This document shows positions 49,044 to 58,085 of a stretch of 64,000 nucleotides of DNA, piece by piece. The stretch is from Sulfurospirillum diekertiae (GTDB lineage: Bacteria; Campylobacterota; Campylobacteria; Campylobacterales; Sulfurospirillaceae): the NCBI RefSeq assembly GCF_002162315.1, contig NZ_CP021416.1, positions 930,001 through 994,000 on the forward strand, written 5' to 3'. The notes under the pieces are model-generated. The model made no database searches. It saw only the letters and a program-made list of their open reading frames with translations, and had not been told where the DNA came from. The translations under genes were made by a program, and so were the position numbers. The stretch's first letter is position 1, and the number at the start of each line of letters is the position of its first letter.

Positions 49044-49730
49044 ATGATCACAGCACATCATCTCAAAAAAGTCTATCAGACAGGCGAGATACGTCAAGAA
49101 GTTATCAAAGATTTGTCTTTAGAGATTAGCGAGGGAGAATTTATCTCTTTAGTTGGGCCTAGTGGAAGTGGAAAAAGCACTGTACTAAACATGCTTGGCT
49201 GTCTTGATACCCCAACCAATGGCGAGATTGTTATCAACAATACTTCCACCACGACCATGAATCGAACGCAAAGGGCTAACTTTAGAGGTGAAAACATTGG
49301 TTTTATTTTCCAAAGTTTCAATCTTATTCCAGTTTTGAGTGTGTATGAAAATGTTGAGTATCCTCTGATTATGATCCAAAACCTTCCCGAAGAGGAGCGA
49401 AAATCACGGGTACTTACGTTACTTGAGGAGGTTGGGATGTTGGATCATAAAGATAAAACCCCTGATAAAATCTCAGGCGGTCAGATGCAACGTGTTGCCA
49501 TAGCAAGAGCACTCGTGACCAATCCTAAAATTGTCTTTGCAGATGAACCTACAGCGAATCTTGATACCAAAACAGCGCATATGATTATTGAGCTGATGAA
49601 AAAAATTCAAAGAGAGCATCAAACGACGTTTGTGTTTGCAACACATGATGAAAAAATAGTCTCCAATGTGGACAGACTTATCACCCTTGTCGATGGTGAA
49701 ATTGTAGCAGATCAAAGGATGAACAAATGA
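49044..49730 (+). CDS. LolD/MacB-type ABC transporter ATPase
   Basis: 228 residues, RBS AAAGGGGAAAGG. Walker A 'GPSGSGKSTVLNML', Q-loop 'IFQSFNLIPVLSVYENVEYPL', signature 'KISGGQMQRVAIARAL', Walker B 'IVFADEPTANLD', H-loop 'VFATHD': a standard LolD/MacB ATPase. Start of a four-gene plus-strand operon (to 52798). The permease start overlaps its stop by 4 nt. Confidence 0.85.
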   Translation: MITAHHLKKVYQTGEIRQEVIKDLSLEISEGEFISLVGPSGSGKSTVLNMLGCLDTPTNGEIVINNTSTTTMNRTQRANFRGENIGFIFQSFNLIPVLSVYENVEYPLIMIQNLPEEERKSRVLTLLEEVGMLDHKDKTPDKISGGQMQRVAIARALVTNPKIVFADEPTANLDTKTAHMIIELMKKIQREHQTTFVFATHDEKIVSNVDRLITLVDGEIVADQRMNK

Positions 49731-50965
49731 ACAATATCCTTAAAATATCCTATCGAAATCTCAAACGAAACTATCGAAGAACGCTTCTAACGGCTTCCCT
49801 TATTACGATAGGGGTCATTTTTGTGCTGATCTACACGGCGATGTCAGGGAGCTTTAAAAGTTATACGGTTGGGCAGATTACTGATTCTTTAATGGGGCAT
49901 ATTCAGATACACAAAAAAGGGTATGTGGCTTCTGTCGACAATCTTCCTTTGGATAAAAATCTTAATGCAAAAATGTTAGAGTTTATCGAATCGAAGCTAG
50001 AGTCCAATCCTTTTATAGAGAGTTACAGCTATCGCATCAAGTTTGGTGCAATGTTTTCTAACTTTACCAGTACGACCAACATCAGACTTAACGCGATTAA
50101 TCCTAAAGATGAATTTCCAACGTTGCCACTCCTTGAAAGTCGAATTTCTGATATGAATGGTACTTTTAAATCAGGCGAAATCATTGTTCCTGAACTGCTT
50201 ATCAAAGGGATGGATGTCAAAATAGGCGATACCATCGTCTTGGTTGCCAATAACAAAAATGGCTCCGTCAATGGCATTAACCTTAAAGTTGCAGGTATCG
50301 TGGGGCAAGTCATGGGACCTGGAGGACGTGATGGGTACATTCACATCGAAGATGCCAAAAAGGCACTGCGAATGAACAATGAACTTGAGATCAGTGAAAT
50401 CGTCCTTCGCCTAAGAGACGTAGAAAAACTGAGAGTTGCAGAAAAATCACTTCAGCCACTCTTGGAAAAACTCAATAAAGAGGGAAAGCCTGTTTTGGAA
50501 ATTCATACATGGCAGCAACTCTCTCCTTTTTACAACATCATTAAGATGATTGATGTTATGAATATTTCGATTCAAATCATCCTTATCTCTATTGTCCTTA
50601 TCTCCATCCTCAATGTGATGATCATGAGTGTGTTTGAGCGTGTCCGAGAAATAGGAACCATTGCGGCTATGGGCACACCGCCTTTGACCATCGTCAAACT
50701 TTTTTTATGTGAAGGCTTGATGCTAGGCGTGTTTGGGGCGGTTGTGGGAAGCATCTTGTCTTTGGGGATTGTTTATCTTCTCAATATTGTCAAAATTACC
50801 TATAGCATCGGGCAACAAAGTGGTCTTATTTTAACACCGAGCTTAGGAATAAATGAGATACTTAGTGTAAGTATCATCGTTATTTTTATCTCACTCGTTG
50901 CGTCCATATCTCCCGCCATCAAAGCTTCAAGACTTGATCCTGTTGAAGCTTTACGTACCTATTAG
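49727..50965 (+). CDS. FtsX/MacB-type ABC permease
   Basis: 412 residues. N-terminal helix ('LLTASLITIGVIFVLIYTAM'), large periplasmic MacB-PCD domain (about residues 40-270), three C-terminal helices with 'FERVREIGTIAAMGTPPLTIVKLFLCEGLMLG', and terminal 'ISPAIKASRLDPVEALRTY', the FtsX-family ending. Pairs with the ATPase at 49044. Substrate probably a periplasmic or lipidated factor; the LolA-like gene next to it supports lipoprotein handling. Confidence 0.85.
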   Translation: MNNILKISYRNLKRNYRRTLLTASLITIGVIFVLIYTAMSGSFKSYTVGQITDSLMGHIQIHKKGYVASVDNLPLDKNLNAKMLEFIESKLESNPFIESYSYRIKFGAMFSNFTSTTNIRLNAINPKDEFPTLPLLESRISDMNGTFKSGEIIVPELLIKGMDVKIGDTIVLVANNKNGSVNGINLKVAGIVGQVMGPGGRDGYIHIEDAKKALRMNNELEISEIVLRLRDVEKLRVAEKSLQPLLEKLNKEGKPVLEIHTWQQLSPFYNIIKMIDVMNISIQIILISIVLISILNVMIMSVFERVREIGTIAAMGTPPLTIVKLFLCEGLMLGVFGAVVGSILSLGIVYLLNIVKITYSIGQQSGLILTPSLGINEILSVSIIVIFISLVASISPAIKASRLDPVEALRTY

Positions 50966-50974
50966 GAGCACACC

Positions 50975-51691
50975 ATGAAGAAGATCATACTTTTTTTACT
51001 CACAACGCTAGCACTCTTTGGTGCGGAGAGCATTTTAGAACAAGTGGATAAAAAGCTCAGTCCAAGTTCTGCGGATAGCTATAAAAAACTCATTAACATC
51101 GAGCCTGATGGGAGCAAAAAAGAGTTTTTGCTTTATCAGATCAAAAAAGGTAAAGATAAAATTGTCTCGTTGTTCTTACAGCCTGACAGTGAAAAAGGCA
51201 GGAGTACACTGAGATTGGATGAAAATATGTGGCTTTATTTGCCCGATGTGGGCAAGCCCATTCGCATTACGTCTATGCAAAGTGTTGTGGGCGGTGTGTT
51301 TAATAACAGTGATATTATGCAACTCGATTTCTCGGCTGAATATGACATCAAAAGCCAAACAGATGAGGGTGCTACGATTGTTTTAGATTTGAAAGCTAAA
51401 AATGAGACGGTTGCATACGATAAATTGTTGATGGAAGTGGATAAAAAAACAGTGACACCGACAAAAATCGCCTGTTATACTTCTACGGGGATGCTCATAA
51501 AAACGCTCTACTACAAAGATATGAAAGACTTTGGTGGTGGCATCGTAAGACCTGCGGTGATTGAGACGGATTCGCCACTGTATAAAGGCTACAAGTCCAT
51601 CATGGTGTATGGAAAAATAACAGCGCGTGAGTTTGCCGATGAGATGTTTACCATCGAAAACATTGGCAAAGTTCAAGAGTTTCGAAAATAG
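50975..51691 (+). CDS. LolA-like outer-membrane lipoprotein-sorting protein
   Basis: 238 residues, signal peptide 'IILFLLTTLALFGAE'. 'EFLLYQIKKGKDKIVSLFLQPDSEKGRSTLRLDENMWLYLPDVGKPIRI' is the conserved block of the LolA-like/DUF4292-type family that accompanies MacB-like transporters. The predicted half-barrel fold would accept lipid or lipoprotein substrates. It is coupled to the next gene with no spacer. Confidence 0.75.
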   Translation: MKKIILFLLTTLALFGAESILEQVDKKLSPSSADSYKKLINIEPDGSKKEFLLYQIKKGKDKIVSLFLQPDSEKGRSTLRLDENMWLYLPDVGKPIRITSMQSVVGGVFNNSDIMQLDFSAEYDIKSQTDEGATIVLDLKAKNETVAYDKLLMEVDKKTVTPTKIACYTSTGMLIKTLYYKDMKDFGGGIVRPAVIETDSPLYKGYKSIMVYGKITAREFADEMFTIENIGKVQEFRK

Positions 51692-52798
51692 ATGAAATCT
51701 TTACATGTAATTCTTTTTGCAGCAGTTTTGGGAAATGCAGGAGATTACGATTTTGACCTTGATGCCATCGAGGTCAAACCCTATACATTGAGTGGTTACC
51801 TTAAAGGTGAAAATAAACTGCAAGGCTTAAATGAAGACTCACCTCTGTTTCATACCAAAAACAAAGAGAGCATGAAGAGCTATGGCAGTGAAGGTGATTT
51901 AAAATTTGCTTACTTTCAAGATGCCATTAAACTTGACTCTGAAGTGATGGTGAATTACAACGATGTCGATAGAGAGTACAGTGATGCTTACACTATTGCA
52001 CAACTCTTCGTGCAGTACAAGTTTGATCAAAATAATCTTATTGAGGTCGGTAAAAAAGCGCCTAAATGGGGCAAAGGCTACTTCGTCAATCCCATCGCTT
52101 TTTTTGATCGAAAGAAAGACCCAAATGACCCTGATGCTTCGCGTGAAGGGTATGTGATGGCGAATTATCGGTATAACAAAAGCTACGATGGGGATGTGAG
52201 AAATGTCTCGTTGGATCTCATTGTGATGCAAAACAATGACCATATAAACAGTGATTTTAGCCAAAAAGATGAAAATAATGTAGGGGTTAAAGCCTATTTT
52301 CTAGCGTATGATACGGATATTGATCTTATCTATTATCATCGAAGTGAGCAGAGCGATAAAATAGGGCTGGATTTTTCTAAAAATATTCAAACGAACATTG
52401 AAGTACATGGAGAGTTTGCTAAAACACTGGGCGCGGATGATTATGCGTATTTGGTGGGGTTAAAGTATTTAACGGCATTTGAGCTCAGTATTACCAGCGA
52501 GTATTTTTACCAAAAAAATCAGAGCAGCAAGTCCGAGCCTTTTTTTGATCATCAGTATTTTATGAATAAGTTTTCACAAAAAGAGCCCTTTAATTGGCTG
52601 TATGGGTCTCTTTACTATAAAAATATCTACAACCTCGAAGATAAGTCGATGCAAAACTCTTTTGGCGCAACGTACAGCTTTAAAAACAATATGCTTTTAG
52701 ATATTTCATACAATATGAACGATGGTCAAATAGGCTCCGAATACGGCTCTAAACTGGTTCAAGATACGTTATGGACAAAGCTGTATTGGTATTTTTAA
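51692..52798 (+). CDS. Predicted outer-membrane beta-barrel protein
   Basis: 368 residues, starting at the base after the preceding stop. Short signal peptide ('LHVILFAAVLGNAG'). The rest has alternating polar/hydrophobic strands with aromatic ends ('YTIAQLFVQYKF', 'VSLDLIVMQNN', 'ELSITSEYFYQKN') and ends '...LVQDTLWTKLYWYF', a C-terminal Phe as in barrel substrates of BAM. It resembles DUF1302/alginate-export-type porins loosely. Probably the outer-membrane partner of the ABC/LolA-like set. Codon 4-6 region carries a TTACATGTAA palindrome. Confidence 0.6.
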   Translation: MKSLHVILFAAVLGNAGDYDFDLDAIEVKPYTLSGYLKGENKLQGLNEDSPLFHTKNKESMKSYGSEGDLKFAYFQDAIKLDSEVMVNYNDVDREYSDAYTIAQLFVQYKFDQNNLIEVGKKAPKWGKGYFVNPIAFFDRKKDPNDPDASREGYVMANYRYNKSYDGDVRNVSLDLIVMQNNDHINSDFSQKDENNVGVKAYFLAYDTDIDLIYYHRSEQSDKIGLDFSKNIQTNIEVHGEFAKTLGADDYAYLVGLKYLTAFELSITSEYFYQKNQSSKSEPFFDHQYFMNKFSQKEPFNWLYGSLYYKNIYNLEDKSMQNSFGATYSFKNNMLLDISYNMNDGQIGSEYGSKLVQDTLWTKLYWYF

Positions 52799-52811
52799 AT
52801 TACGGAGTAGC

Positions 52812-52953
52812 TTAAGCGCGTTCCAAGAAAGTCATATCTTTGATAAGTCCCTCACTTCGCCCAACTTTAACGATGTTTGCCGCCGTTCCTTTGTAGAAAG
52901 GAATTTTGGTATCGGGATCGACATAGTCTGTGCAGAGGTCGTTGATGATAGAG
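52812..52953 (-). pseudogene. Remnant of the aioA 3' end
   Basis: Minus strand encodes the last 46-47 residues of AioA ('SIINDLCTDYVDPDTKIPF', 'GRSEGLIKDMTFLERA', stop) with about seven base differences from the intact gene end at 59610-59751. The match stops abruptly at about 52953. It is 14 nt after the beta-barrel gene. The rest of the 52799-53324 gap is very AT-rich and contains the modE upstream region. Confidence 0.9.
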
Positions 52954-53158
52954 TAATTACTACTTCCATTAACTCCAAATCATTTTTTTACATAACAGAT
53001 AAATGCTACGCACAATATAAGTAGTCATTTTATTTAATTATTTTTTAAATATGCTAATTATACATATTGTTTAAAGAAATGTTTGATTTAATATATTTAA
53101 AACTTATAATTTAATTTATATTTTATTGGAAAAATACTTGAATAATATATATGTATTA

Positions 53159-53221
53159 TTTGCATATTAAACCCATAAATACGTTATTCTGATACAAATA
53201 TTATTAATTATAATATGCAAA
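53159..53221. promoter_or_regulatory. Inverted repeat upstream of modE
   Basis: Perfect 11-bp arms TTTGCATATTA (53159-53169) and TAATATGCAAA (53211-53221) separated by 41 nt, about 105 nt upstream of the ModE-like start. Arms of this length around a 4-5 helical-turn spacer could serve looping or two-site repressor binding. A ModE operator is a possibility; it does not match the E. coli consensus. Confidence 0.35.
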
Positions 53222-53324
53222 AATTACATGTTTAAAAATTAAGCATAAGAGCGTTATATGTCTTAAGGTTATATTGCTATACTTCCAAATAATCGTTGTA
53301 TAAATATATTACATAAGGAAATAT

Positions 53325-54107
53325 ATGAGTAAAGATTTATCAAGTGGACTAATATGTTTTGATAAACCAGTCCTATTGGAAAAACGTATTCATTTACTTC
53401 AAGCTATCAAAGAGAGTGGTTCAATTACAACAGCAGCTAAACAAGTTGGTATTAGTTATAAGACAGCATGGGGAGCCATTGATACGATGAATAACCTCTC
53501 CACTATGCCTTTAGTTGTAAGAGTTACTGGTGGAAATGGTGGAGGAGGAACCTCATTAACTCCTTATGGAGAAGAAATTGTCAAGAACTATGATGTACTG
53601 AAACATGAGTATGAACGTTTTTTAAAAACACTCTCTTCTATGGCTGAATTTAATATGGATCACATTAAAAACTTACAAAGGATAGCTATGCAAATTAGTG
53701 CACGTAATCAGTTTATGGGAAAAATTGGTGACATTAAACAAGCAAAAGTCAATGCCGAAGTAAGCATGGTCTTAAAAAGTGGGGTTATTCTTGTTTCAAC
53801 TATTACAAACAGCGCTGTTGAAGAAATGGGGTTACATATTGGGGATGAAGTCATTGGGATTATCAAAGCATCCTCTGTTCTTATATCCAATGACACTCAT
53901 ATCGCAACCAGTGCTCGCAACAAAATTCTAGGCAAAATAAGTGGCATTATTCTTGGTGAAGTGAATGCCCAAGTCAGTATTGACATAGGTGAAAATGAAA
54001 TGATTGTGGCAACCATTACATCTGAATCTGCAAAAAGTTTAGGTTTAGAAATCGGTTCATCTGTGTGTGCCATTATTAAATCAAGCAGTATTCTAATCGG
54101 AAAATAA
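53325..54107 (+). CDS. modE: ModE-like molybdate-responsive regulator
   Basis: 260 residues, RBS AAGGAAATAT. N-terminal LysR-type winged helix ('KRIHLLQAIKESGSITTAAKQVGISYKTAWGAIDTMNNLS', then the GGxGGGG wing 'TGGNGGGGTSLTPYGEEIV'). Two C-terminal TOBE/Mop domains ('SARNQFMGKIGDIKQAKVNAEVSM', 'SARNKILGKISGIILGEVNAQV') bind molybdate. Full-length ModE architecture. It regulates mod genes and often molybdoenzyme genes. First gene of the mod island. Confidence 0.9.
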   Translation: MSKDLSSGLICFDKPVLLEKRIHLLQAIKESGSITTAAKQVGISYKTAWGAIDTMNNLSTMPLVVRVTGGNGGGGTSLTPYGEEIVKNYDVLKHEYERFLKTLSSMAEFNMDHIKNLQRIAMQISARNQFMGKIGDIKQAKVNAEVSMVLKSGVILVSTITNSAVEEMGLHIGDEVIGIIKASSVLISNDTHIATSARNKILGKISGIILGEVNAQVSIDIGENEMIVATITSESAKSLGLEIGSSVCAIIKSSSILIGK

Positions 54108-54128
54108 CATTTGATACAAGGAGCATTT

Positions 54129-54884
54129 ATGTTAAAGAAAATACTAGGAATGGCGTGTCTTTCCCTATCATTATGGGCAGGAGAAGTTCAAATAACCGCG
54201 GCAGCAGATTTGGTCTATGCGTTTAAAGAGATGCAAGTTGAATTTGAAAAAGCTTATCCTGGGGAAAAAGCACATATCGCTTTTGGTTCAACGGGGAAAG
54301 CATATACACAAATTGTCAATGGTGCCCCTTATGACATGTATTTTGCAGCAGATATGGGATATGTCCAAAAGCTAAAAGATGCTGGACTCATTAGTCATGA
54401 ACCTAAACCATATGCCTATGGACGTATTGGACTTTGGGCTCCTAAAACAAATAATATGGATGTTAAAAGAGGTTTGGAGCTTTTATTGGATCCAAAAGTA
54501 AAAAAGATTGCTATTGCTGATCCCTCTCATGCACCTTATGGTGTAGCCGCAGTCAATGCGCTGAAAAGTCAAAATTATTATGACAAAATTCAAGATCGTT
54601 TAGTTTTGGGTGAAAATGTCTCACAAGCTGCTCAGTTTATTCAAACAGGAGCGGCAGAAGTTGGCATTATCCCTTTATCATTGGGTATTTCTGATACGTT
54701 AAAAGCACAAGGTGATTTTTTCCTTTTACCATCAGAGTGGCACAACGAAATCATACAAGGCTATGCACTTCTTAAAAATGGTGAGAACAATCCTACAGCA
54801 CAAAAATTTGAAGCTTTTGTAGGAACACCACAGGCACGTGCAATCTTTAAAAGATATGGCTTTGTCCTTCCAGGTGAACTATGA
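54129..54884 (+). CDS. modA: Molybdate-binding periplasmic protein
   Basis: 251 residues from ATG 54129 (ACAAGGAGC upstream); a longer frame from 54111 is out of position for the RBS. Signal peptide 'ILGMACLSLSLWAGE'. ModA features: 'ITAAADLVYAFKEM', 'AFGSTGKAYTQIVNGAPYDMYFAAD', 'IADPSHAPYGVAAVNAL' and 'GENVSQAAQFIQTGAAEVGIIPLSL'. Captures molybdate/tungstate for ModBC. Confidence 0.92.
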   Translation: MLKKILGMACLSLSLWAGEVQITAAADLVYAFKEMQVEFEKAYPGEKAHIAFGSTGKAYTQIVNGAPYDMYFAADMGYVQKLKDAGLISHEPKPYAYGRIGLWAPKTNNMDVKRGLELLLDPKVKKIAIADPSHAPYGVAAVNALKSQNYYDKIQDRLVLGENVSQAAQFIQTGAAEVGIIPLSLGISDTLKAQGDFFLLPSEWHNEIIQGYALLKNGENNPTAQKFEAFVGTPQARAIFKRYGFVLPGEL

Positions 54885-55276
54885 ATCGTTTGCGTGCACG
54901 AATCAGTCATATCCAAACCTATGAAGGGATATCACGCATTCTTTTAAACTATCATGAACAAATGCTCACAGCAATTATCTTAGAACTTCCCTCTTTTGCA
55001 AAAGAGGGAAGTGAAGTGTATATCTGTTTTAAGGAGACAGAAGTAGGTGTTGCTAAAGGTTCATGCGACAATATCAGTTTCTCAAATATCTTTGAGTGCC
55101 ACATTGAAGCATTAAACAAAGGAGTGATACTCTCTACCATTAGAGCAACACATCATTCTCATACATTAGGCTCAATTATTACAACCGCAGCTATAGAACG
55201 TTTGAATTTACAGGTGAATGATTCAATAAACTTTTTCGTTAAAGCAACTGAATTATCGCTTGAGGAGATGGTATGA
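54881..55276 (+). CDS. TOBE/Mop-domain protein between modA and modB
   Basis: 131 residues, overlapping modA by 4 nt and modB by 4 nt. Two TOBE-like halves ('ISHIQTYEGISRILLNYHEQMLTAIILE', 'FECHIEALNKGVILSTIRATHHSHTLGSIITTAAIERLNLQVNDSINFFVKATELSLEEM'). It has no HTH, so it is a molybdate-binding (molbindin-like) protein or intracellular buffer rather than a regulator. Such a gene within modABC occurs in Campylobacterota. Confidence 0.7.
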   Translation: MNRLRARISHIQTYEGISRILLNYHEQMLTAIILELPSFAKEGSEVYICFKETEVGVAKGSCDNISFSNIFECHIEALNKGVILSTIRATHHSHTLGSIITTAAIERLNLQVNDSINFFVKATELSLEEMV

Positions 55277-55968
55277 ATGAAATCTTGAGTCCTGCATTTT
55301 GGGAACCTTTTGGGCTAACCCTAGAATTGGCATTGATTACAACGATTTTTTTATATCTTGTAGGTATTCCACTTGCTTATTATTTAGCTTTTTCTAAAAT
55401 ACGTTTCAAAGCCATACTGGAAGCTGTCATTGCGATGCCTTTGGTTTTACCTCCTTCGGTGCTCGGTTTTTATTTCCTTCTTATGTTTAGCCAAAATGGC
55501 TTCTTAGGCGCTATTTGGAAAGAGCTTTTTGGGCATCAATTAGCATTTCATTTTGATGGATTGGTTGTAGGTTCTATTATTTTTAGTCTTCCTTTTATGG
55601 TTCATCCACTCTTAAGTGGGTTCAAATCAGTGGATCGTTTTAGTATTGAAGCAGCCCATACAATGGGTAAAAGCCAAATACAAACACTTTTTAGGGTTAT
55701 TTTACCTGCAATGAAATCTTCTCTTGCCACAGGTGGCGTCATTTCCTTTGCACATACAGTGGGTGAATTTGGTGTGGTATTGATGATCGGAGGCAATATT
55801 AATGGACAAACGAAAGTAGCTTCCATTGCTATTTACAATGAAGTGGAAGCACTGAATTATACGATGGCACATAGTTACTCACTTATCTTATTTGCCTTTT
55901 CTTTTGCTATTTTATGGCTAGTTTATACCAAATTGAACAATGAAGTAAAAGCGAGTTTTCATGCTTAA
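55273..55968 (+). CDS. modB: Molybdate ABC transporter permease
   Basis: 231 residues, five to six transmembrane helices. 'VIAMPLVLPPSVLGFYFLLMF' and the EAA loop 'EAAHTMGKSQIQTLFRVILPAMKSSLATGGVISFAHTVGEFG' are diagnostic of ModB/CysT-type permeases. Overlaps modC by 8 nt. Confidence 0.92.
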   Translation: MNEILSPAFWEPFGLTLELALITTIFLYLVGIPLAYYLAFSKIRFKAILEAVIAMPLVLPPSVLGFYFLLMFSQNGFLGAIWKELFGHQLAFHFDGLVVGSIIFSLPFMVHPLLSGFKSVDRFSIEAAHTMGKSQIQTLFRVILPAMKSSLATGGVISFAHTVGEFGVVLMIGGNINGQTKVASIAIYNEVEALNYTMAHSYSLILFAFSFAILWLVYTKLNNEVKASFHA

Positions 55969-56830
55969 AGTAGATCTTTCTAAAAAGCTTCAAGGAGCAA
56001 CGGGAGTCATTGATTTTGAGGTGGAGTGTCACTTTGAAAAAGGAGTGTTTTGGACTATTTTTGGAGAATCAGGTATTGGTAAAACAACATTTCTTCGAAT
56101 GATAGCGGGACTTGAAACACCCGACAGAGGAACCATTGTGATGGATGATGAAGTGTGGTTTGATAGCACTAAAGGGATTAACCTTACCCCTCAAAAACGC
56201 CGTGTGGGATTTGTCTTTCAAAACTATGCCTTGTTTGAACATATGAATGTATTGGAGAACCTTCTGTTTTCCCAACCACACAAAGATGTTAAAAAAGCGG
56301 AAGAAATCTTACATGTAATGGGATTAGAAGCACTTAAAACTCGTTTACCTTCAACCCTTTCAGGAGGACAACGACAACGTGTCGCATTGGCAAGATCTAT
56401 TGCTCAAGAGCCTAAAGTATTACTCTTAGATGAACCTCTCTCCTCACTGGATGCATTGACGCGTTCACGTCTGCAAGATGAACTTAAAAATACACACGAT
56501 ATTTTTAAATTGACTACGCTGATGGTTTCCCATGACCGTAGTGAAGTCTTCAAACTTTCCAATCAAGTTTTATGGATTAAAGAGGGAAAGATTTTTAGTC
56601 AAGGTTCGCCTAGAAAAGTATTTCTTTCTCAACACAGTACCAGTAAATTTGCCTTTGAGGGAGAGGTTTTAGATTGTGAAAAGCGTGATAGCATTTATGT
56701 TGCAACCATCGGCATTGGTAACACAATCGTCGAAGTTGTTTTAGATGAAAGTGAGGCTATTAACTTAAACATTGGAACAAGTGTGAGTGTAAGCACAAAA
56801 GCATTTGCACCTATTGTAAAAATCATGTAA
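55961..56830 (+). CDS. modC: Molybdate ABC transporter ATPase
   Basis: 289 residues. Walker A 'FGESGIGKTTFLRMIAGLE' (Glu-Ser in place of the more usual Pro-Ser), 'RVGFVFQNYALFEHMNV', signature 'TLSGGQRQRVALARSIA', Walker B 'VLLLDEPLSSLD', H-loop 'LMVSHDRSE'. A short C-terminal domain (about residues 225-289) takes the place of a full TOBE repeat. Its stop is shared with the start of the TauE/SafE gene. Confidence 0.92.
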   Translation: MLKVDLSKKLQGATGVIDFEVECHFEKGVFWTIFGESGIGKTTFLRMIAGLETPDRGTIVMDDEVWFDSTKGINLTPQKRRVGFVFQNYALFEHMNVLENLLFSQPHKDVKKAEEILHVMGLEALKTRLPSTLSGGQRQRVALARSIAQEPKVLLLDEPLSSLDALTRSRLQDELKNTHDIFKLTTLMVSHDRSEVFKLSNQVLWIKEGKIFSQGSPRKVFLSQHSTSKFAFEGEVLDCEKRDSIYVATIGIGNTIVEVVLDESEAINLNIGTSVSVSTKAFAPIVKIM

Positions 56831-57651
56831 TGAAAAAAGAATCCTTGCACACACACGTACCTTTTAAATCTTTCTTAGGCGGGTTATCTGTTTCAACCTT
56901 GGGAGGTTTAATAGGTCTTGGTGGTGCAGAATTTCGGTTACCTCTTTTAGTGGGGTACTTTGGATTTAGTACCTTGTTAGCCATTATGATTAATAAGCTC
57001 ACTTCCCTTGCAACGGTTCTTTTCTCATTAATATTTCGCGTTTATTATACAGGAGCTATCGATCTTTACGCCAATATGAGCACCGTCATTGTTCTATTAA
57101 TAGGTTCAATGATAGGAGCATGGCTTGGCGCACATTATGCCTGTTTACTTCACGAACGCTTTTTAAATAAGCTCATTGCTTTTATTTTAGTCATTTTATC
57201 CCTTAGTATGATAAGCTCGCATCTGTATGTTATTGAACTCTATCCGACAGCTGTATTGACAGGAGTAAGCTTACAATGTATTGGATTTATAGCTGGGATT
57301 TTTATTGGAGTTATAGCAGCTATTTTAGGTGTTGCAGGAGGTGAGTTTTTAATTCCTACCCTGATGTTACTGTATGGGTTTGATATGAAAATTGCAGGTA
57401 CTTTATCGCTTTGTATCTCTTTGCCCACTATGATAGTTGCATTTATTCGTTATTCTCGTAATCAGGTTTTTTCTCAGTTGAAAGAGCACAAGAAATTTAT
57501 TCTATTTATGGTCATAGGTTCTTTTGTAGGCTCACTCATAGGCGCATACGTTCTTCAGTTTATTCACTCCCAATGGCTTGTATGGATTTTGGGCATTATT
57601 TTAATGCTATCTGCAATTAAAGTATTCTCTCACAGTAAAAAATCATCCTAA
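56830..57651 (+). CDS. TauE/SafE-family (DUF81) permease
   Basis: 273 residues, eight predicted transmembrane helices in two related halves ('GGLIGLGGAEFRLPLLVGYFGF' and 'AAILGVAGGEFLIPTLMLLYGF', both with the GxGGxEFxxPxL pattern). The family exports or imports small anions such as sulfite, sulfoacetate or sulfonates. Starts at the last base of modC, so it is part of the mod operon and may move an oxyanion; the substrate is unknown. Confidence 0.8.
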   Translation: MKKESLHTHVPFKSFLGGLSVSTLGGLIGLGGAEFRLPLLVGYFGFSTLLAIMINKLTSLATVLFSLIFRVYYTGAIDLYANMSTVIVLLIGSMIGAWLGAHYACLLHERFLNKLIAFILVILSLSMISSHLYVIELYPTAVLTGVSLQCIGFIAGIFIGVIAAILGVAGGEFLIPTLMLLYGFDMKIAGTLSLCISLPTMIVAFIRYSRNQVFSQLKEHKKFILFMVIGSFVGSLIGAYVLQFIHSQWLVWILGIILMLSAIKVFSHSKKSS

Positions 57652-57692
57652 AAGAGTTATAATTTTCTATTCCTTATTGTGATAGGTTTTAA

Positions 57693-58085
57693 ATGATGTA
57701 CTCACTTATAGCAATTTTTACAGGTGCTGGTTTTGGAGCACTACTTCGTTGGTTTTTAGGCATGAAACTCAATAGTTTCTATCCTTCACTTCCATTAGGA
57801 ACATTAGGGGCTAATTTATTAGGTGGCTACATGATAGGATTAGCCATTGCTTTTTTTAGTAACAATACATCACTTTCTCCTGAATGGAGACTTTTAATCA
57901 TTACAGGCTTTTTAGGAGGCTTAACAACGTTTAGCACCTTTAGTGCAGAGATGGTTGTGCTTATCCAGGAACAAAAACTCACAACACTTTTTATAGGCTT
58001 AGCTTTACATGTAGGCGGTTCACTTATCATGACGCTTTTAGGCTTGGCAACATTTTCATTACTCACACACAAAGGAATTGCATGA
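57693..58085 (+). CDS. crcB: CrcB/Fluc fluoride channel
   Basis: 130 residues, four transmembrane helices. Conserved '[13 protein letters not shown]', '[18 protein letters not shown]' and '[18 protein letters not shown]' (the GxxGGxTTFSTF motif) define the Fluc family, which exports fluoride as a dimer. Overlaps the downstream DUF190 gene by 4 nt, a common pairing. Confidence 0.93.
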   Translation: MMYSLIAIFTGAGFGALLRWFLGMKLNSFYPSLPLGTLGANLLGGYMIGLAIAFFSNNTSLSPEWRLLIITGFLGGLTTFSTFSAEMVVLIQEQKLTTLFIGLALHVGGSLIMTLLGLATFSLLTHKGIA

